Notes under the pieces: generated by a model
The model's input: the letters and a program-made list of their open reading frames with translations, nothing else
Told to the model about the DNA's origin: nothing
The model's database searches: none
Shown here: positions 11,528 through 23,371 of the stretch, piece by piece
How the letters are laid out: each line of letters starts with the position of its first letter
Position numbering within the stretch: position 1 is the stretch's first letter
NCBI GenBank assembly: GCA_963971575.1
Contig: OZ020619.1
Location: 24,744,813-24,808,812 of the forward strand
Source of the DNA: Liopterus haemorrhoidalis
Taxonomy: Eukaryota; Arthropoda; Insecta; Coleoptera; Dytiscidae
DNA: 64,000 bases
Direction of reading: 5' to 3'
Program-made: the position numbers and the translations under genes

Positions 11528-12446
11528 ATGGCTGATAGAAACAAACATTGTTCTACTTGTAATGAGCTGGTTAACCGGCAGAATGGTGGATTTGAATGCT
11601 CAGGCCCGTGTAACAAAAAATTTCACACTAAATGTGGGACAGTACCAATAGGCCTGATAAAATTCAAGGATATACCGGGTTTTTCAGTCAAGTGTCTTAA
11701 TTGTATTAAAATTACACCGACAGGGATTTCGACTAGCATTTCTAACCTCAAGGACGAGCTAATGGCTAAATTAGACAACATACACTCTGAGATATCCTCC
11801 GTCAAGCGTCAACTTGCGACTTCACTGCAGCAGTTCAGTGACGTCATTGATGACTTTCATGTAGAGATGACTCAAATGAGGGAGGGAGGAAGTTGCTAAG
11901 CTGGAAGCAGATATCTCCTCTTTGCGTAAGGAAAACAACGATATGAGGAAGGTAGTAAATAATATGCAACAATACTCTCGTAGGGAAAATGTTGAAATTC
12001 TAGGGGTTAAAGAAACAGGCAATGAGGACATCTTGAACATTATTACAACTATAGGCTCTCATGTGGGCTGCACTATAGAGCGAAATGACTTAGTTGCATA
12101 TCATAGAGTAGCCCACAACCAGGAAGGGGACAAAAAGCCTAAAGCTATCATTGCAAAATTTGCAAATAGATTTAAAAAAGAATTATTTATTGGAGCCTCC
12201 AGGCTGAAAAAGAATAAAGGATTAACAGGAAAGGAACTGAACTTAAATGACGGCATGGATAAATTTTTTGTTAACGATCATCTTACTCTACTAAACAAGG
12301 AACTACTTAGGAAGGCTAAAGCGCTATGTCACGCTAAAGAATACAAATATATTTGGGTTCGAGATTGTCGTATTCTAGTACGCAAGACAGATGAATCCAG
12401 ATTTATTCATATTGACAGTGAACTAGCTCTTCAAAAAATCGTATAA
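11528..12446 (+). pseudogene. LINE A ORF1: PHD finger, coiled coil, RNA-binding region
   Basis: The protein starts MADRNKHCSTCNELV. It has paired Cys and His of a PHD-type zinc finger (C8, C11, C24, C29, H34, C37 and a later CxxC) in the first 60 residues. A coiled coil follows, then QYSRRENVEILGV, which opens the L1-ORF1-like RNA-recognition region, and a C-terminal part with FVNDHLT, KYIWVRDCRILVRK. Such ORF1 proteins bind element RNA. One extra G in the run near 11881-11890 shifts the frame, so the track reads as two pieces (11528-11899 and 11922-12446). The ATG at 11528 is the first in frame with the zinc finger. Confidence 0.85.
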
Positions 12447-12499
12447 ATAATAAAAAATTCGTTCCTTAATTACTAAGTTTTTTCTTTAGTAGTTCATTA

Positions 12500-13092
12500 T
12501 GAGCCTGTCTATCTACTTTCAAAATGTCAACGGTCTTCGCACCAAAACTGACCTCGTCAACAGTCAGCAGTTATGACATAATTTGTTTATGTGAAACTAA
12601 TCTAAATAACAGTTATCAAACAATGATATTTTCGACTGCAAAAAATACAATGTGTTTCGAAAGGATCGTGATAATTTAATTTGTAAAAGTGATGGTGGGG
12701 GTGTACTTATTGCGGTATCCCGTGATCTTCATGCTCAACTACAAGAGGGGTCCACTAACGGCATCTGTGAGGACCTGTGGGTATCAGTTCAACGGAATCC
12801 AACGAAGACATTGCATATATATTGTGTTTATAACCCTCCTTATTCTATCTACAACTTGTTAGTTGTATTAATGATAAGATTCAACTGCATTCTAATGATG
12901 ACTTTCTGATGGTGGGTGATTACAACTTACCAGATATAACATGGCAGTATTCACCTTTTTATTCTTATTTAAAACCTAGTAACAATATCACTATCACTTC
13001 TAGATTATTGGTTGACACTTTATCTTTCCTTCAATTCAATCAGTGTAATCATGTTACAAACGCTAATAATAAAATCTTAGATTTAGTATTAT
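12500..13092 (+). pseudogene. LINE A ORF2, endonuclease domain part 1
   Basis: ORF2 starts at the ATG near 12500 with MSLSIYFQNVNGLRTKTD, the usual opening of an AP-like endonuclease. It continues in shifted frames with YDIICLCETNLN (catalytic Glu), GGGVLIAV and MVGDYNLPDITW (GD.N motif). At least three indels break it. The frame ends at NKILDLVL, where the (ATTTT)n tail of LINE B begins. The remaining endonuclease motif (ESHHPAL) is found at 17625, beyond the insert. Confidence 0.85.
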
Positions 13093-13432
13093 TTTATTTT
13101 ATTTTATTTTATTTTATTATTGGACACCACAGACCAATGGTCCCTTATTGTGCCCATACACTCATACATTACATATATACAACATTTACATTCAAACATA
13201 TATAAAAGTACAGTACATATAGTGATATTTTCGGTACATACAGTAACTTTGTTTTACATACAAATACATTTACATGTTCTGACATATAATATCTTTTCCG
13301 TTACACAAGCATAATCAAAACATTTCATATATTCACAGAAACACTGAAGGTCGTTTGTACTACACAGATTTATTTTGGAGGTAGGAACTTGCACGTTGTT
13401 ATTTACTTGGATTATTACTACAATGTGACTCA

Positions 13433-16269
13433 CTACATCAAGTTTAAGACAATACTGCGAAATCTTTTATAACTTACATTAAATATATCAATAGATCTGT
13501 CTGCAGACAAAAGTTGATTGTAAAGAGCCGCCATTTTATGCAGTGGGCTCATCTTATAGTGCTCCGTGTTGGACCTTTTGCAAACAAATAATGTGTTTCT
13601 GATTCTAAAGTCCCGAGAAGGCACTCTGCCGTATATTCTAGACAAGATATTAATGTCGTCGATTAAATTATTTAGTGTCTTATACAGAAACATGAGCGAC
13701 ATTACACCCCTCCTCGCCGCCAAAGTCCTGACATCAAATGCTTTCAGCACGTCTTGGGATGATTTGTATCTTGGATATACCCCTGTCATGCGTAATTCTA
13801 CAACGCGGTAGTACCGCGATTGAACATTTTCAATACTTTTTTGGTATTTTGCTTGATAGGGTGCCCATATAATGCTCCCATACTCAAGTGTAGGCCTTAC
13901 ATAGGAATTAAACAATGCAATGTACGTCCGACTCTGACGAAAATCTCTGGTCAAACGGAGAACATAACCCATCTTCCTTAAGGCACTGTTCACTATGTGG
14001 TCAATATGGTGTTGATATTTCAGCTCGCAATCAAACAGTATTCCCAGGTCTTTTACGGTTTCAGTTCGTGGTATAATGCAGCCATTCATTGTATAATCGT
14101 AGATTATAACATCTCTCTTACGGGAGTAAGTCATAATTTTGCATTTTGCAGCATTAAATAATAAACCAGTAGTTGCACTCCACTCACATAATCTTTGCAA
14201 GTCGCCTTGCAATTCAAGACAGTGAGATACATCAGTGATTCTGCGGTAAATCTTTATATCATCCGCGAACATTTCACACTGACTATTGTTCACGATATCT
14301 GGGATATTATTAACCACCAGGAGAAACATCAGGGGCCCAAGGTTCGATCCCTGGGGGACGCCACTGGTTGATAAATAATTGTCGGATTTTGAGCCATTAA
14401 ATTCCACGTATTGCCATCTTTCGCGTAGATATGATTCGAACCAAATACATATGTTAAGCGACATGCCGAAGTACTCCAGTGCCCCAAGTAACCGAGAATG
14501 CCCTATTCTATCAAAGACCTTAGTCATGTCGAGGTACGCTGCATCTACCTGAATCCCGGTATCTAGACATTGTCCAACGTAATCGATTATTGATAATAAA
14601 TTAGTAATCGTAGACCTACGCGGCATAAATCCATGTTGTTTCGTACTTATGGTAGGGGACACGTGCTGAAAAACATACTTATAGATAATTTGCTCAAATA
14701 CCTTGGCTGGAGATGAGATGATAGATACCGGTCTGTAATTTTTTACGTCTTTTTTATCGCCATTCTTATGTATGGGACATACTCTAGATAACTTCCACTT
14801 CGCAGGAAAAACACATGATTTAATTGACTTTTGAAATAAAATGCGAAGGGGAAGAACTAGGATATTCTTACATCCTTTCAAGACATAAGGTGGAAGATTG
14901 TCTGGACCACAAGATTTTTTGGCTTCAATTTTGCAATCGACCACTCCACGTCTTCCAGAGAAACAGATTCTATGTTTAGAGTGTCTAGTTGGCTTCCCAT
15001 ACCCCTGTCAGTGTTCACGTCATTGGCAACCTCTCTGAAGACTGAGGCAAAATAAGATGCAAAGGTTTGTGCGATATGTGAACTATTATCAACAATAGTG
15101 CCGTCTTCAGTAGTAATGCAAGAGAGAACATCAGATTTTTTTTTACTTTTCGCAAATGTCCATAATTTGGTGGAATCAGATGCAATATCTTCCTCCATAT
15201 CATTCACATAAATCTGATATTCTCTCCTTAATAATTTCTTTAATGATTTTCTACATCTGCAAAACATATTCTTGTGATAGTCCACATCTCCGAAACCATT
15301 TTTGACCTTCCCATGATGGTATTTCTTTTGCTTAATTAAAGATTTAATCTCTGCCGTGAACCAAGGGGGATATTTACTTGACTGTGACTTTACAAGTGGC
15401 ACACAATTATCAAGGACTGTACCTAGAACACCATAAAATTTGTCCACTGCAATATTGACATCAGTTATATACTCCAGGAAAGTCCAGTTGATAACACTAA
15501 GTTCATTGTACAATTTTAGGAAATCAGCTCTCCTAAAATTGTAATGTTTGTCTTTGGAAGTTCCCTGTTTAACCGTATCGCAAGTATAGTTGTTCCTTAT
15601 GGTGAGTGCTGGATGATACTTATCTTCCATTATTAAAGGATCAATATTTTTTTCCACAACAACACTTGCAATATTAGATAGAACCAGATCTAGAGTTTTA
15701 TTCAATGCATTACATATATTATTAAGACTTCGCAAATTGTAAAAATTAATGTTATTTACGATGGCTAGTGCTGTTTTATCACGAGAATTGACACTAGTGC
15801 GGATATCTACGTTGAAATCGCCAACTACTATCAAATTGTTTGCAATAATATTAGAGTAAGAATCCAGAGTATTGAAATAGAGTGCGTACTGATCAGCTGT
15901 TGATTTCAGTGGAAATTAAACACTGGATATATAAATAGTTTTAGTATTATCATACAGTTTGATCAGTACATACTCGAGAGAGGTTACGTGTTTAGTTATG
16001 TTCACAGACTTCCAACGTGAATGGACAGCAACCAAAACGCCTCCGCCCCTCCTGCCGTCTTGTCTGTCTGAGCGATGGCAGACATATCTATTGTCAAATA
16101 GTTCTCTTGTATTTATGTTTTCGTTTAACCACGTCTCGGTAAAAACAATAACATCATAATTATTGGTCAAGACGGCAGAATAAAGCGTATGCGTTTTGGT
16201 TCTTAGTCCACGTACATTCTGGTAATACACCAACATTTCTTTACACATGTACACTAGACTCAAGAACAC
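13433..16269 (-). pseudogene. LINE B ORF2: endonuclease and reverse transcriptase
   Basis: The endonuclease part has YYQNVRGLRTKT, VFTETWLNENI, RRGGGVLVAV, VVGDFNVDI and a YHPAL motif. The reverse transcriptase part has SCGPDNLPPYVL, the YRPVSIIS block, TSGVPQGSNLGPL and the catalytic FADDIKIY. The C-terminal part is present to the stop at 13433, without RNase H. Only two lesions are seen. One is a TAA at 15916-15918 between ISSV and FPLKSTADQY. The other is the loss of one A in a run at 14915-14920, between SIAKLKPK and KSCGPD. It overlaps ORF1 by about 29 bases. Family: jockey/CR1 group, exact clade unsure. Confidence 0.9.
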
Positions 16270-17182
16270 TCATTGCTTTAGCTTTACACCTCTTCTCGAT
16301 TTCACAAATGTCATTCTCACTCTGCACATTCACTACCGGAGCCTTTTCATTTTCGCGCACAAATATTTTACCGTTTCTTGTCCACACATACATAACATTG
16401 CAGGAAGAACGAAGTTTCCGCGCAGCTGACAGCAACAATCGCCGACGTTGGGTCAGGTTCTCGTTGATGTAGATGTTACTGGGTACTCCTTGCAAACCCA
16501 GATCCTTAGTGTTGAGATTCCTTTTCACCTTTCTACATTTCAGGAAATTAGTTTTATCAAAGTTTCTGACAAATTTAACTATTATCCCTCTTGTAATAGG
16601 AGATGTGGGGTTGCTTCGTCCAAGTCGATGGCAGTTGTCAATCAGTTCCGGTCGTACATCCATTCCAATGGCTCGTCCCAGTTTAATGACTTCTGCAATC
16701 GTGTTCTCACCAGGGCTCTCTGGCAGACTATGTATTTCTACACAGTTCCGCCTAGTGTACTGCTCCTGGTCATCTAACCTGGACTTCAGTTCCAAGTTTT
16801 CAGCTTGCAGTTCCTTGTTCTCCTTCTCTACCTCGCGTAATCTCGACAGAAGTGCATCTATCCGCGTTGTCTGCTCTTCTATTCTCCGATTTGTGTCGCT
16901 CACGGTGTCCCTCAACTTCTTATTCTCCTCTAGCAATGATTTCAGCGTGGAGCTGATCTCAGCCAAGGAGGAATCGCTGGGCATTGCTTCCGGTGTTCGC
17001 CGGCAGTTCTCGCACTCGGGACATTTCCACTTACAGATTACGCTGTTTAATTTCATATCCGTGTATTGCACCACAGACAATCCGACGCATTCTGTGTGGA
17101 AGACACCTCTGCACGACCCCGTGCAGAAGAGTTTATCCCCATGCCTCTCGATCTTCTTATTGCATGCCTTGCAACTAGACAT
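16241..17182 (-). CDS. LINE B ORF1 protein: PHD finger, coiled coil, RNA-binding region (intact)
   Basis: 313 codons, no lesion. It starts MSSCKACNKKIERHG with a CxxC pair, followed by the other zinc ligands to ECVG and WKCPECENC (PHD-type). Residues about 70-145 are a charged coiled coil (LEENKKLRDTVSDTNRRIEE and on). Next comes DQEQYTRRNCVEIHSLPE, the start of the L1-ORF1-like RNA-recognition fold. It then ends with YVWTRNGKIFVRENE. The architecture matches LINE A ORF1, so both elements belong to related clades. The function is element RNA binding. The first ATG of the frame is used. It overlaps the ORF2 start. Confidence 0.88.
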   Translation of the reverse strand: MSSCKACNKKIERHGDKLFCTGSCRGVFHTECVGLSVVQYTDMKLNSVICKWKCPECENCRRTPEAMPSDSSLAEISSTLKSLLEENKKLRDTVSDTNRRIEEQTTRIDALLSRLREVEKENKELQAENLELKSRLDDQEQYTRRNCVEIHSLPESPGENTIAEVIKLGRAIGMDVRPELIDNCHRLGRSNPTSPITRGIIVKFVRNFDKTNFLKCRKVKRNLNTKDLGLQGVPSNIYINENLTQRRRLLLSAARKLRSSCNVMYVWTRNGKIFVRENEKAPVVNVQSENDICEIEKRCKAKAMSVLESSVHV

Positions 17183-17589
17183 CTTGCTGATGTAAGCGTG
17201 ACGTAGGTGTGACGTAGGCGTGCGTAAACGTGACGTAACCAGGAAGCAGCGAAAGAAGCGAAAGAAAGCGATTCTCGACAGGAATAACTTGGAATCGGAC
17301 TGATATATTGAAAAAATTTAACGGTTTTTTTAGAGAAAAACGAGTTGTTTTTAAACTTTTTCAATGAATTTTGACAATATGTAGGCACTTTCAAACACTT
17401 ATTTATCACTTCTGTTTAGACCTTAGTAAGGAAACACACTTGTAAAACTTTCAATCACATTCACAATAGATAAACAGATTTTTTTGATGATGTACACTGG
17501 AGCATCAAATATACGTCTGTACTCTATAATCACTTAACTAACTAATATACTACTCATAAATTATATACTACTCCTTCTGTTATAACAAT

Positions 17590-19655
17590 TAGTAATAGTT
17601 CGTTTCCATTGGTTTCAGAGGAAAGCCATCACCCGGCCTTGTCAACATCACTTGCTCTTAAAAATTATGATACTTTAAAAGAAATGCCGTATCAAAGAAG
17701 AAATTATAAAAAGGCAAACTATGATCAGATTAATCTATCTCTCAATGATATTGACTGGGACCATGAATTTGAAAATAAATTAATCAATACATGTATAGAC
17801 ATATTTTATGCTAGACTCAGGAACGTTCTTGATAATTACTGCCCTTTACGCTTAGTAAAAAAATGCAAACATCCGTATTGGGTTTCCTCTGAAACTAAGA
17901 GAGTAATAACTGAGAAAGACATATATCATAAACGATGGAAAATATATAAAAATAATTTAGACTATGCCACTTTCTCATTGTTACGCATGCGATCAAAACA
18001 ATTATTGAGAAATGACCACAAAAGGTTTATTAACAACATTGAAGAATCTATTAGTGAGAATATAAAACCTTTCTGGTCATTTCTCAAGAGTAAAAAAAAA
18101 TAGTAATAGTCTTCCCAGCGTTATGTCTCTAAATGGCACAAGATTGGCTAATACCCAAGATATTTGCAATTCCTTTTCGGATTATTTTGCGTCAGTCTTT
18201 GAGTCGAATGATACTCCTGTAGAAGATAGTATAATTAATTCCCTAAATAATTCATGCAGCTTTACTATAAATAATATTTCACTACTGGAGATCGACAATC
18301 AAATTTCTAAACTAGATATACATAAAAGTGCAGGGCATGACGACCTACCTCCTTGTTTTATAAAGCAATGTAACTCCTCCTTACAATATCCATTGTACAT
18401 TTTATTTAACAAATCTTTATGTGAAGGTGTTTTTCCATCTTTTTGGAAAAAAGCCAAAATCTGTCCGGTCTTTAAACATGGAAATAAATGCTGTATTGAG
18501 AATTACAGGCCAATATCTCTCCTACCTGTTTTAGGGAAGATTTTTGAACCATGCGTGGTAAATCAATTGTTTTTCCAAATAAAAAATAATATATTGTCCA
18601 TGCAACATGGTTTTTATGCAGGTCGCTCGGTTTTAACTAATCTTGTGCCATATTTACAATATATAAATGCTTGTCTTGATAACCGACAGCAAGTAACCGC
18701 GATTTACACAGACTTTTCTAAGGCCTTTGATAAGGTACATCATCCAACTCTAATGCTGAAATTAGAGAAGTTTGGTATCTGCGGCAGCTTGCTCCGATGG
18801 CTAAAATCATATTTGTGCAACAGAAGTCAATATATTGCCATAAACAGCAGTCTATCATCTCTTGTTCCCGTGACGTCAGGAGTGCCGCAAGGATCTCATA
18901 TTGGACCACTCATATTTTCTATCTTTATTAACAACATAGATTCTTGTTTTCAACATTCCAAATTCCTTCTGTATGCGGATGATTTGAAAATCTTTAAATG
19001 TGTTACCAATGATAATCATTGTCTTGAATTACAGGCCGATCTTAATAGGTTGAATAACTTTTGTATCACCAATAAAATTAGTCTCAACGAAAGTAAATAT
19101 AAGATTATAAATTTTACTAGGAACTACGTAAATCGTTACACACTGAATTATAATATAAATGGTAAAAATCTCCAGGAAGTGCATCACATTAAAGACTTAG
19201 GGATACTGTTGGACTCTAAACTCATCTTTGATATCCATATATATATAAGATAGTACAAAAAGCACTTAGAAATGTTGGTTTTATTTTCCGTGTCACAAGA
19301 GAGTTCAAGTCGATTAAAACACACATCATATTATATAACAGTCTTGTGCGTAGCCATCTGGAGTTTGCTAGTACCGTCTGGAACCCTCAGTACAGTAATT
19401 ATATTAATCACTTAAAAGGTGTACAAAAGAAATTTATCAATAAACTTAACTTCAAATTTAACCGTCCAAATTATTACAAATCATATGAATTTAATTTGCA
19501 ACATTACAAAATGGTTAGTCTTTATAACAGAAGAATTATTCTTGATCTTTCTTTAGCACATAAAATATTAAATAATTCAGTAGACGTTCAACATTTCCTC
19601 CTTTTTATTAATTACAATGTCTTCAGCTATTTAGTAAGAAATCCTCCGTTATTAA
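17590..19655 (+). pseudogene. LINE A ORF2, endonuclease end and reverse transcriptase
   Basis: After LINE B the frame resumes with NSSFPLVSEESHHPALSTS, completing the endonuclease. The reverse transcriptase follows: KSAGHDDLPPCF, the YRPISLLPVLGK block, TDFSKAFDKVHH, SGVPQGSHIGPL and the catalytic YADDLKIF. Lesions are an A-run frameshift near 18095 and one in the ATATATATA stretch near 19240. The C-terminal part reads RSHLEFASTVWNPQ and runs to RNPPLL at 19655. There the piggyBac element enters at a TTAA. Codons continue in frame at 21284 (NIPYSRSNS) to a TAA at 21449-21451. Confidence 0.88.
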
Positions 19656-21283
19656 CACTAGATTGCCCAAGGAAGTCATTTTGACTGCTTTGTATTTTTA
19701 TATTTTTTTAAATTATGTATATAATAATAAAATTTCTTAGAATTTTGTGACTTTTTGTACAACATATAAATGCGTTTATTAATAATTGTAGTTACCTCCC
19801 CCCTCATTTATTTCCGGTATATATGTGTGTTATACCTATATTGCCCAAAAGCAGTCGTTTTGACTGCTTGGGAAATTTAAAATAATCAAATGACTCTTAT
19901 TATCAAATTGAGTAAATTTCTTTTATGGCCAGTCCGGCTCTGTGGTTAGGTTATGTGGAAGTTATTTTGATACTAGCCTCACAGCTTCGTCTCCTTCCGC
20001 ATACCCTCCTGCCCAATCTCTCCTATTTTTTTTTTTTTTTTCGTGACGCTAGCATCGAATCTCCATAAACTGTAGTAGTACTTGTTATAATCTAGTGTTC
20101 GTATCTTTATGCAGTGATACTTGTTCTAACAAGTTGTTTATTTTATATCATTTGCGCCCTAAATTCATGAAAGAAATGTCGAATAGAAGTGAGTTATTGG
20201 AAAAGCTAACGAACATAAGTGAAGAGTGCTCCGATATAGCATCGGATTCAATAAATTCTGAACTATCATCTGAAGATGAAACGGTTCATATTCAATGTGA
20301 AACATTTGAAACTGAAGATAGCGATGAAGAGTCGATCACCAATGATGAAAATGAAAGTGTCATCAATATGCCCAGGAAAAGGTGTAGGGTGCTAAGTAGT
20401 TCAGACTCTGATGAAGAAACTGAAAACACCTTTCAGGAGACCGAAACAGCTGCCGATGGTACTGTGTGGTCAAAATTTGATGAAGGTGGTATTCCTGGAA
20501 GGTTACCATCTACTTGTATTTTCACAAGTGTGAAAGGGCCAACAGGCTACGCAAAAAGGAACATTATGGCAGATAATCTTATCAGTGCATTCTCGTTGAT
20601 AATAGATAACCATATTATCAAACATATAAAAAAGTGCACAGAAGAAGAATGCTAACGAATTTTGAGGCACGATTGGACAACATCATTACCGGAAATACGT
20701 ACATTTATTGGGATTTTATATGCTCGTGGAGCATACGAGGCAAAAAATTTAAAATTGAGTTATTTATGGTCATCAAAGTGGGGTCCCGAATTTTTTAGAA
20801 AAACTATGGCCAGAGAAAAGTTCAAGCAAATCCTACGATTTATTCGTTTTGATAAAAGAACCGAAAGAAGTAGGCGCCTACAAACAAATAAATTTGCCTT
20901 GGTTTCGGAAATATGGGATAAGTTAATGAACTTATCCCAGTATCCCAGTATCCCAGAAAACAGTCAAGCTTGCTGTCAACCAGGGCAAAATATAACAGTT
21001 GACGAGCAATTATTTCCTTCGAAATTTCCAGATGCAGGTTTACACAGTATATGCCTAATAAACCCAACAAATTTGGCATCAAATTCTGGCTTGCATCAGA
21101 TGTTAGTAGCAAATATGTTTTGAATGGTTTTCCATATTTTTTTATAACTGTAAATAATATAAAAAAATATTAAAAATTAATTTTAAATAAATTTCTTTAC
21201 ACATTAGTTATTCTTTCACAATGCAGTCATTTTGACTGCTTTTGGGCAATATAGGTATACACTAAGTTTCAGTCTTTCTAGTG
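19656..21283 (+). mobile_element. piggyBac element, internally deleted
   Basis: It is flanked by TTAA (19652-19655 and 21284-21287). It begins CACTAG and ends CTAGTG. The palindrome GCAGTCRTTTTGACTGC lies near both ends, and a longer block (ATACCTATATTGCCCAAAAG plus the palindrome) occurs inverted at 19835-19867 and 21221-21258. Such subterminal repeats are usual for transposase binding in this superfamily. At 1628 bp it is shorter than full-length elements (about 2.5 kb), and the catalytic C-terminal half is missing. Confidence 0.92.
20167..21123 (+). pseudogene. piggyBac transposase, N-terminal half
   Basis: From the ATG at 20167 (MKEMSNRSELLEKL) there is an acidic, Ser-rich N-terminus with SSSDSDEE. 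Next come the piggyBac core motifs IRTFIGILYARGAYEAKNLK and FKQILRFIRFD, and the first catalytic Asp in NITVDEQLFPSK. One in-frame TAA at 20653-20655 (probably from CAA) interrupts it. After PSK the frame shifts; the other frame continues toward KFGIKFWLASD. The second and third catalytic Asp and the Cys-rich C-terminus are deleted. An upstream in-frame ATG at 20095 is possible but lacks family-like sequence. Confidence 0.9.
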
Positions 21284-21670
21284 TTAAATATTCCGTACAG
21301 TCGCTCTAACTCTCATTTAAACTCACCTATTAATCGACTTTGGAGAACAGTAAATGCGCTGAACAGCCAAATCGACATATTCAGCTGTCCTGTCAATACG
21401 TATAAAAAACTCTGTTTAGAGTTTTTATTGACTTCTGATGTACTGAGCTAATATTAGTTTTATAACCACTTCAAATTGTATTTCAAATCCTATATCATAT
21501 TATTATATTCAAATTGTATTCTATATTTTCACATCTGTGCGTATTGTAACATAAATGTATTTATTAACTACTTAAACAATGTTAATAACTAGTTAACAAT
21601 TATTGTAATCTGTGTTGTACAGTAATTGGGGCGGATCTATGAGTACGTCCTGTTGTACAGCCTATTCTTA

Positions 21671-21671
21671 A

Positions 21672-21701
<30 letters not shown>
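21671..21701 (+). repeat. (AAAT)n tail of LINE A
   Basis: About eight ATAA units, the 3' tail typical of this LINE group, directly against the resumed R repeat. Confidence 0.85.
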
Positions 21702-21702
<1 letters not shown>

Positions 21703-21918
21703 ATTTGCTCTGCACGTGTACACAGACAGACGGACAGACAGACGGACAGACAGACGGACAGACAGACAGACGGACAGACAGACCGACAGACATCATGCTA
21801 AAAATAGTCAAAACGTTATGTAAGGACCTCAATTCGTGGAGATCCATCGAAATCTCGAAATGTCAAAATCGGTATGATCACAATACCTCTCTTATATATG
21901 TTTACGGTCGATAAAAAA
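21702..21918 (+). mobile_element. R repeat copy 1, right part
   Basis: It continues from the left part at 10661-11037. It has the GCTCTGCACGTGTACACAGA start, a CAGACAGACGGA microsatellite (21722-21790), the conserved ATCATGCTAAAAATAGTCAA block and the end TTTACGGTCGATAAAAA. The frame at 21705-21914 is only repeat translation. Confidence 0.75.
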
Positions 21919-21924
21919 TCGATT

Positions 21925-22183
21925 TTTTTTTTCGTTTTATCAAAAAATGTCTCAAATAAAAGTAATTTATAGCAACTTTTGTTAAATTTTTTTTTCGAAA
22001 TATTTTTCTGTTGCTAAATATTCGCAAAAATATTAAAATCGACACGAGTAAACTCCCATTTCTGGTCAACCGATTTTTACCAAAAGTTGATCAACTCGTG
22101 CCATTGATGTCAAAAGCTTAAATATGAAGTTTCATAAAAATCCTTTTAGCCGAATTTGCTCTGCACGTGTACACAGACAGACG

Positions 22184-22215
<32 letters not shown>

Positions 22216-22324
22216 GACAGACAGACCGACAGACATCATGCTAAAAATAGTCAAAACTTTATGTAGGGACCTCAATTTGTGGAGATCCATCGAAATCTCG
22301 AAATGTCAAAATCGGTATGATTAC
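21925..22324 (+). mobile_element. R repeat copy 2, 5'-truncated and cut by a solo LTR
   Basis: It lies in tandem with copy 1. It starts in the middle of R (TTTTATCAAAAAATGTCTCA) and carries its own microsatellite (22175-22235). The sequence GGTATGATTAC at 22315-22324 is followed by the LTR. R resumes as ATCACAATACCT at 23372 and is then lost. Confidence 0.7.
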
Positions 22325-23371
22325 TGTGGCGCCCGCTCCCCGCCTAAGTAAGGTAGGGTGGCCAGACAGTCACACAAATGGTCTTCGGGGCGGACACCTC
22401 GAAGGACCACCAGCAGAAGGCTGGAATATAGAAAGATATACGGAGTTATGTGACACAAACGCACCGAGTTGAGCCGCAGAGGAAGACACGGACGACCTAG
22501 AGGAAAGGAGAGGGGATAAAAAACTCTTCTGCTCCTAGGGGCTGCTCTAGGAGACTAACACAAGGGTAATGGAGGCCCTTAGCTGGGGTGTAGACGGGTA
22601 AAATCCTAGGCCCACAAGTAATGGCTATGGAGGAACCAAACCTAGAAATCCCACGACGTCTCTGAAAACCCTAGCCAAGCGACAAAAATGCGGAGAACGA
22701 TGCTCAACACGGTGGACGTATCACATAAATGAAATACAGTGCCACAAAATACAATATAAAATAATACACTGATATATAACAACAAATTAACAATTACAAA
22801 AATGATCTTAAATGTTAAATTTAAATTGAAATTAAATCAGCACACGTGATCAGGACATCAGCGTGTGTGAACAAAGAAAATACAAATTCGCACAGAGGCG
22901 ATAACAAATAGAATTTAAATTACAACAAAAAATATATTAATTAAACAATGAATTAAACTGTATGTAAAATCGGAACAGACTTACATTAGATGTATTCTTA
23001 ATAAATATGTAGAATATTTATTCCAATTTTACGTATGTGGCACTGGTTGGTCCCAAAAAACAGGTTCTTGGGTTCTTCGGAATAGATCCTAGATTGACTT
23101 TGTCACACACAATATTTTAATGAATAACAGCAGGTGTAGATTCACTAAAACCGCGTTAGATATTCGTAATTTAAAATAAGAAACTTTAAATAATTTTAAC
23201 AACGTTCTGTGTTCTGAGCAGGTCAGTTAACAAGTCATTAATGAGTTGTACAATGTTGGAACTCGCAAGTTGCGGCACTCAACATTTTAAGAAACATAAA
23301 AAGTTTTTATGTTTTAAATTAAATTAAGATAAATTTAATTTATTAAATATAGCGGCCTTACGGGCGCGACA
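22325..23371. mobile_element. solo LTR of an LTR retrotransposon
   Basis: The 1047-bp block begins TGTGGCGCCCG and ends CGGGCGCGACA, a short imperfect inverted repeat with the TG...CA ends of an LTR. It is flanked by ATTAC and ATCAC, a 5-bp duplication with one mismatch, as in Ty3/gypsy or BEL elements. It interrupts the known R sequence GGTATGATCACAATACC, so the borders are exact. No gag or pol is present, which fits recombination between two LTRs. Strand cannot be told. Confidence 0.75.

Larger units (their letters stand above)
13093..17588 (-). mobile_element. LINE B: nearly intact non-LTR retrotransposon inside LINE A
   Basis: It lies antisense to LINE A. On the minus strand it has a 5' UTR (17588-17183), ORF1 (17182-16241), ORF2 (16269-13433) and a 3' UTR ending in an (AAAAT)n tail seen as ATTTT repeats at 13093-13117. 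It is about 4.5 kb. ORF1 is intact, while ORF2 has one stop and one 1-base frameshift, so this is a young insertion. It splits the endonuclease domain of LINE A. A short TTAGTA-like match at the borders may be the target duplication. Confidence 0.88.
11038..21701 (+). mobile_element. LINE A: full-length jockey/CR1-like non-LTR retrotransposon, twice interrupted
   Basis: The 5' border lies in repeat R, and the 3' end is an (AAAT)n tail at 21671-21701. AATTT flanks both ends. It holds ORF1 with a PHD finger and ORF2 with endonuclease and reverse transcriptase. Removing LINE B (about 13093-17588) and the piggyBac (19656-21283 plus one TTAA) leaves about 4.5 kb, a normal length for such elements. 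Both inserts split coding sequence that rejoins in the expected protein order. Several frameshifts show it is inactive. Confidence 0.88.

Noticed and set aside
16473..17195. 240-codon forward frame opposite LINE B ORF1
   Set aside because: Antisense shadow of a real coding frame; no motif of its own.
21705..21914. Frames rich in Thr-Asp-Gly-Gln
   Set aside because: Translation of the CAGACAGACGGA microsatellite in repeat R; the same at 22124 and 28949.
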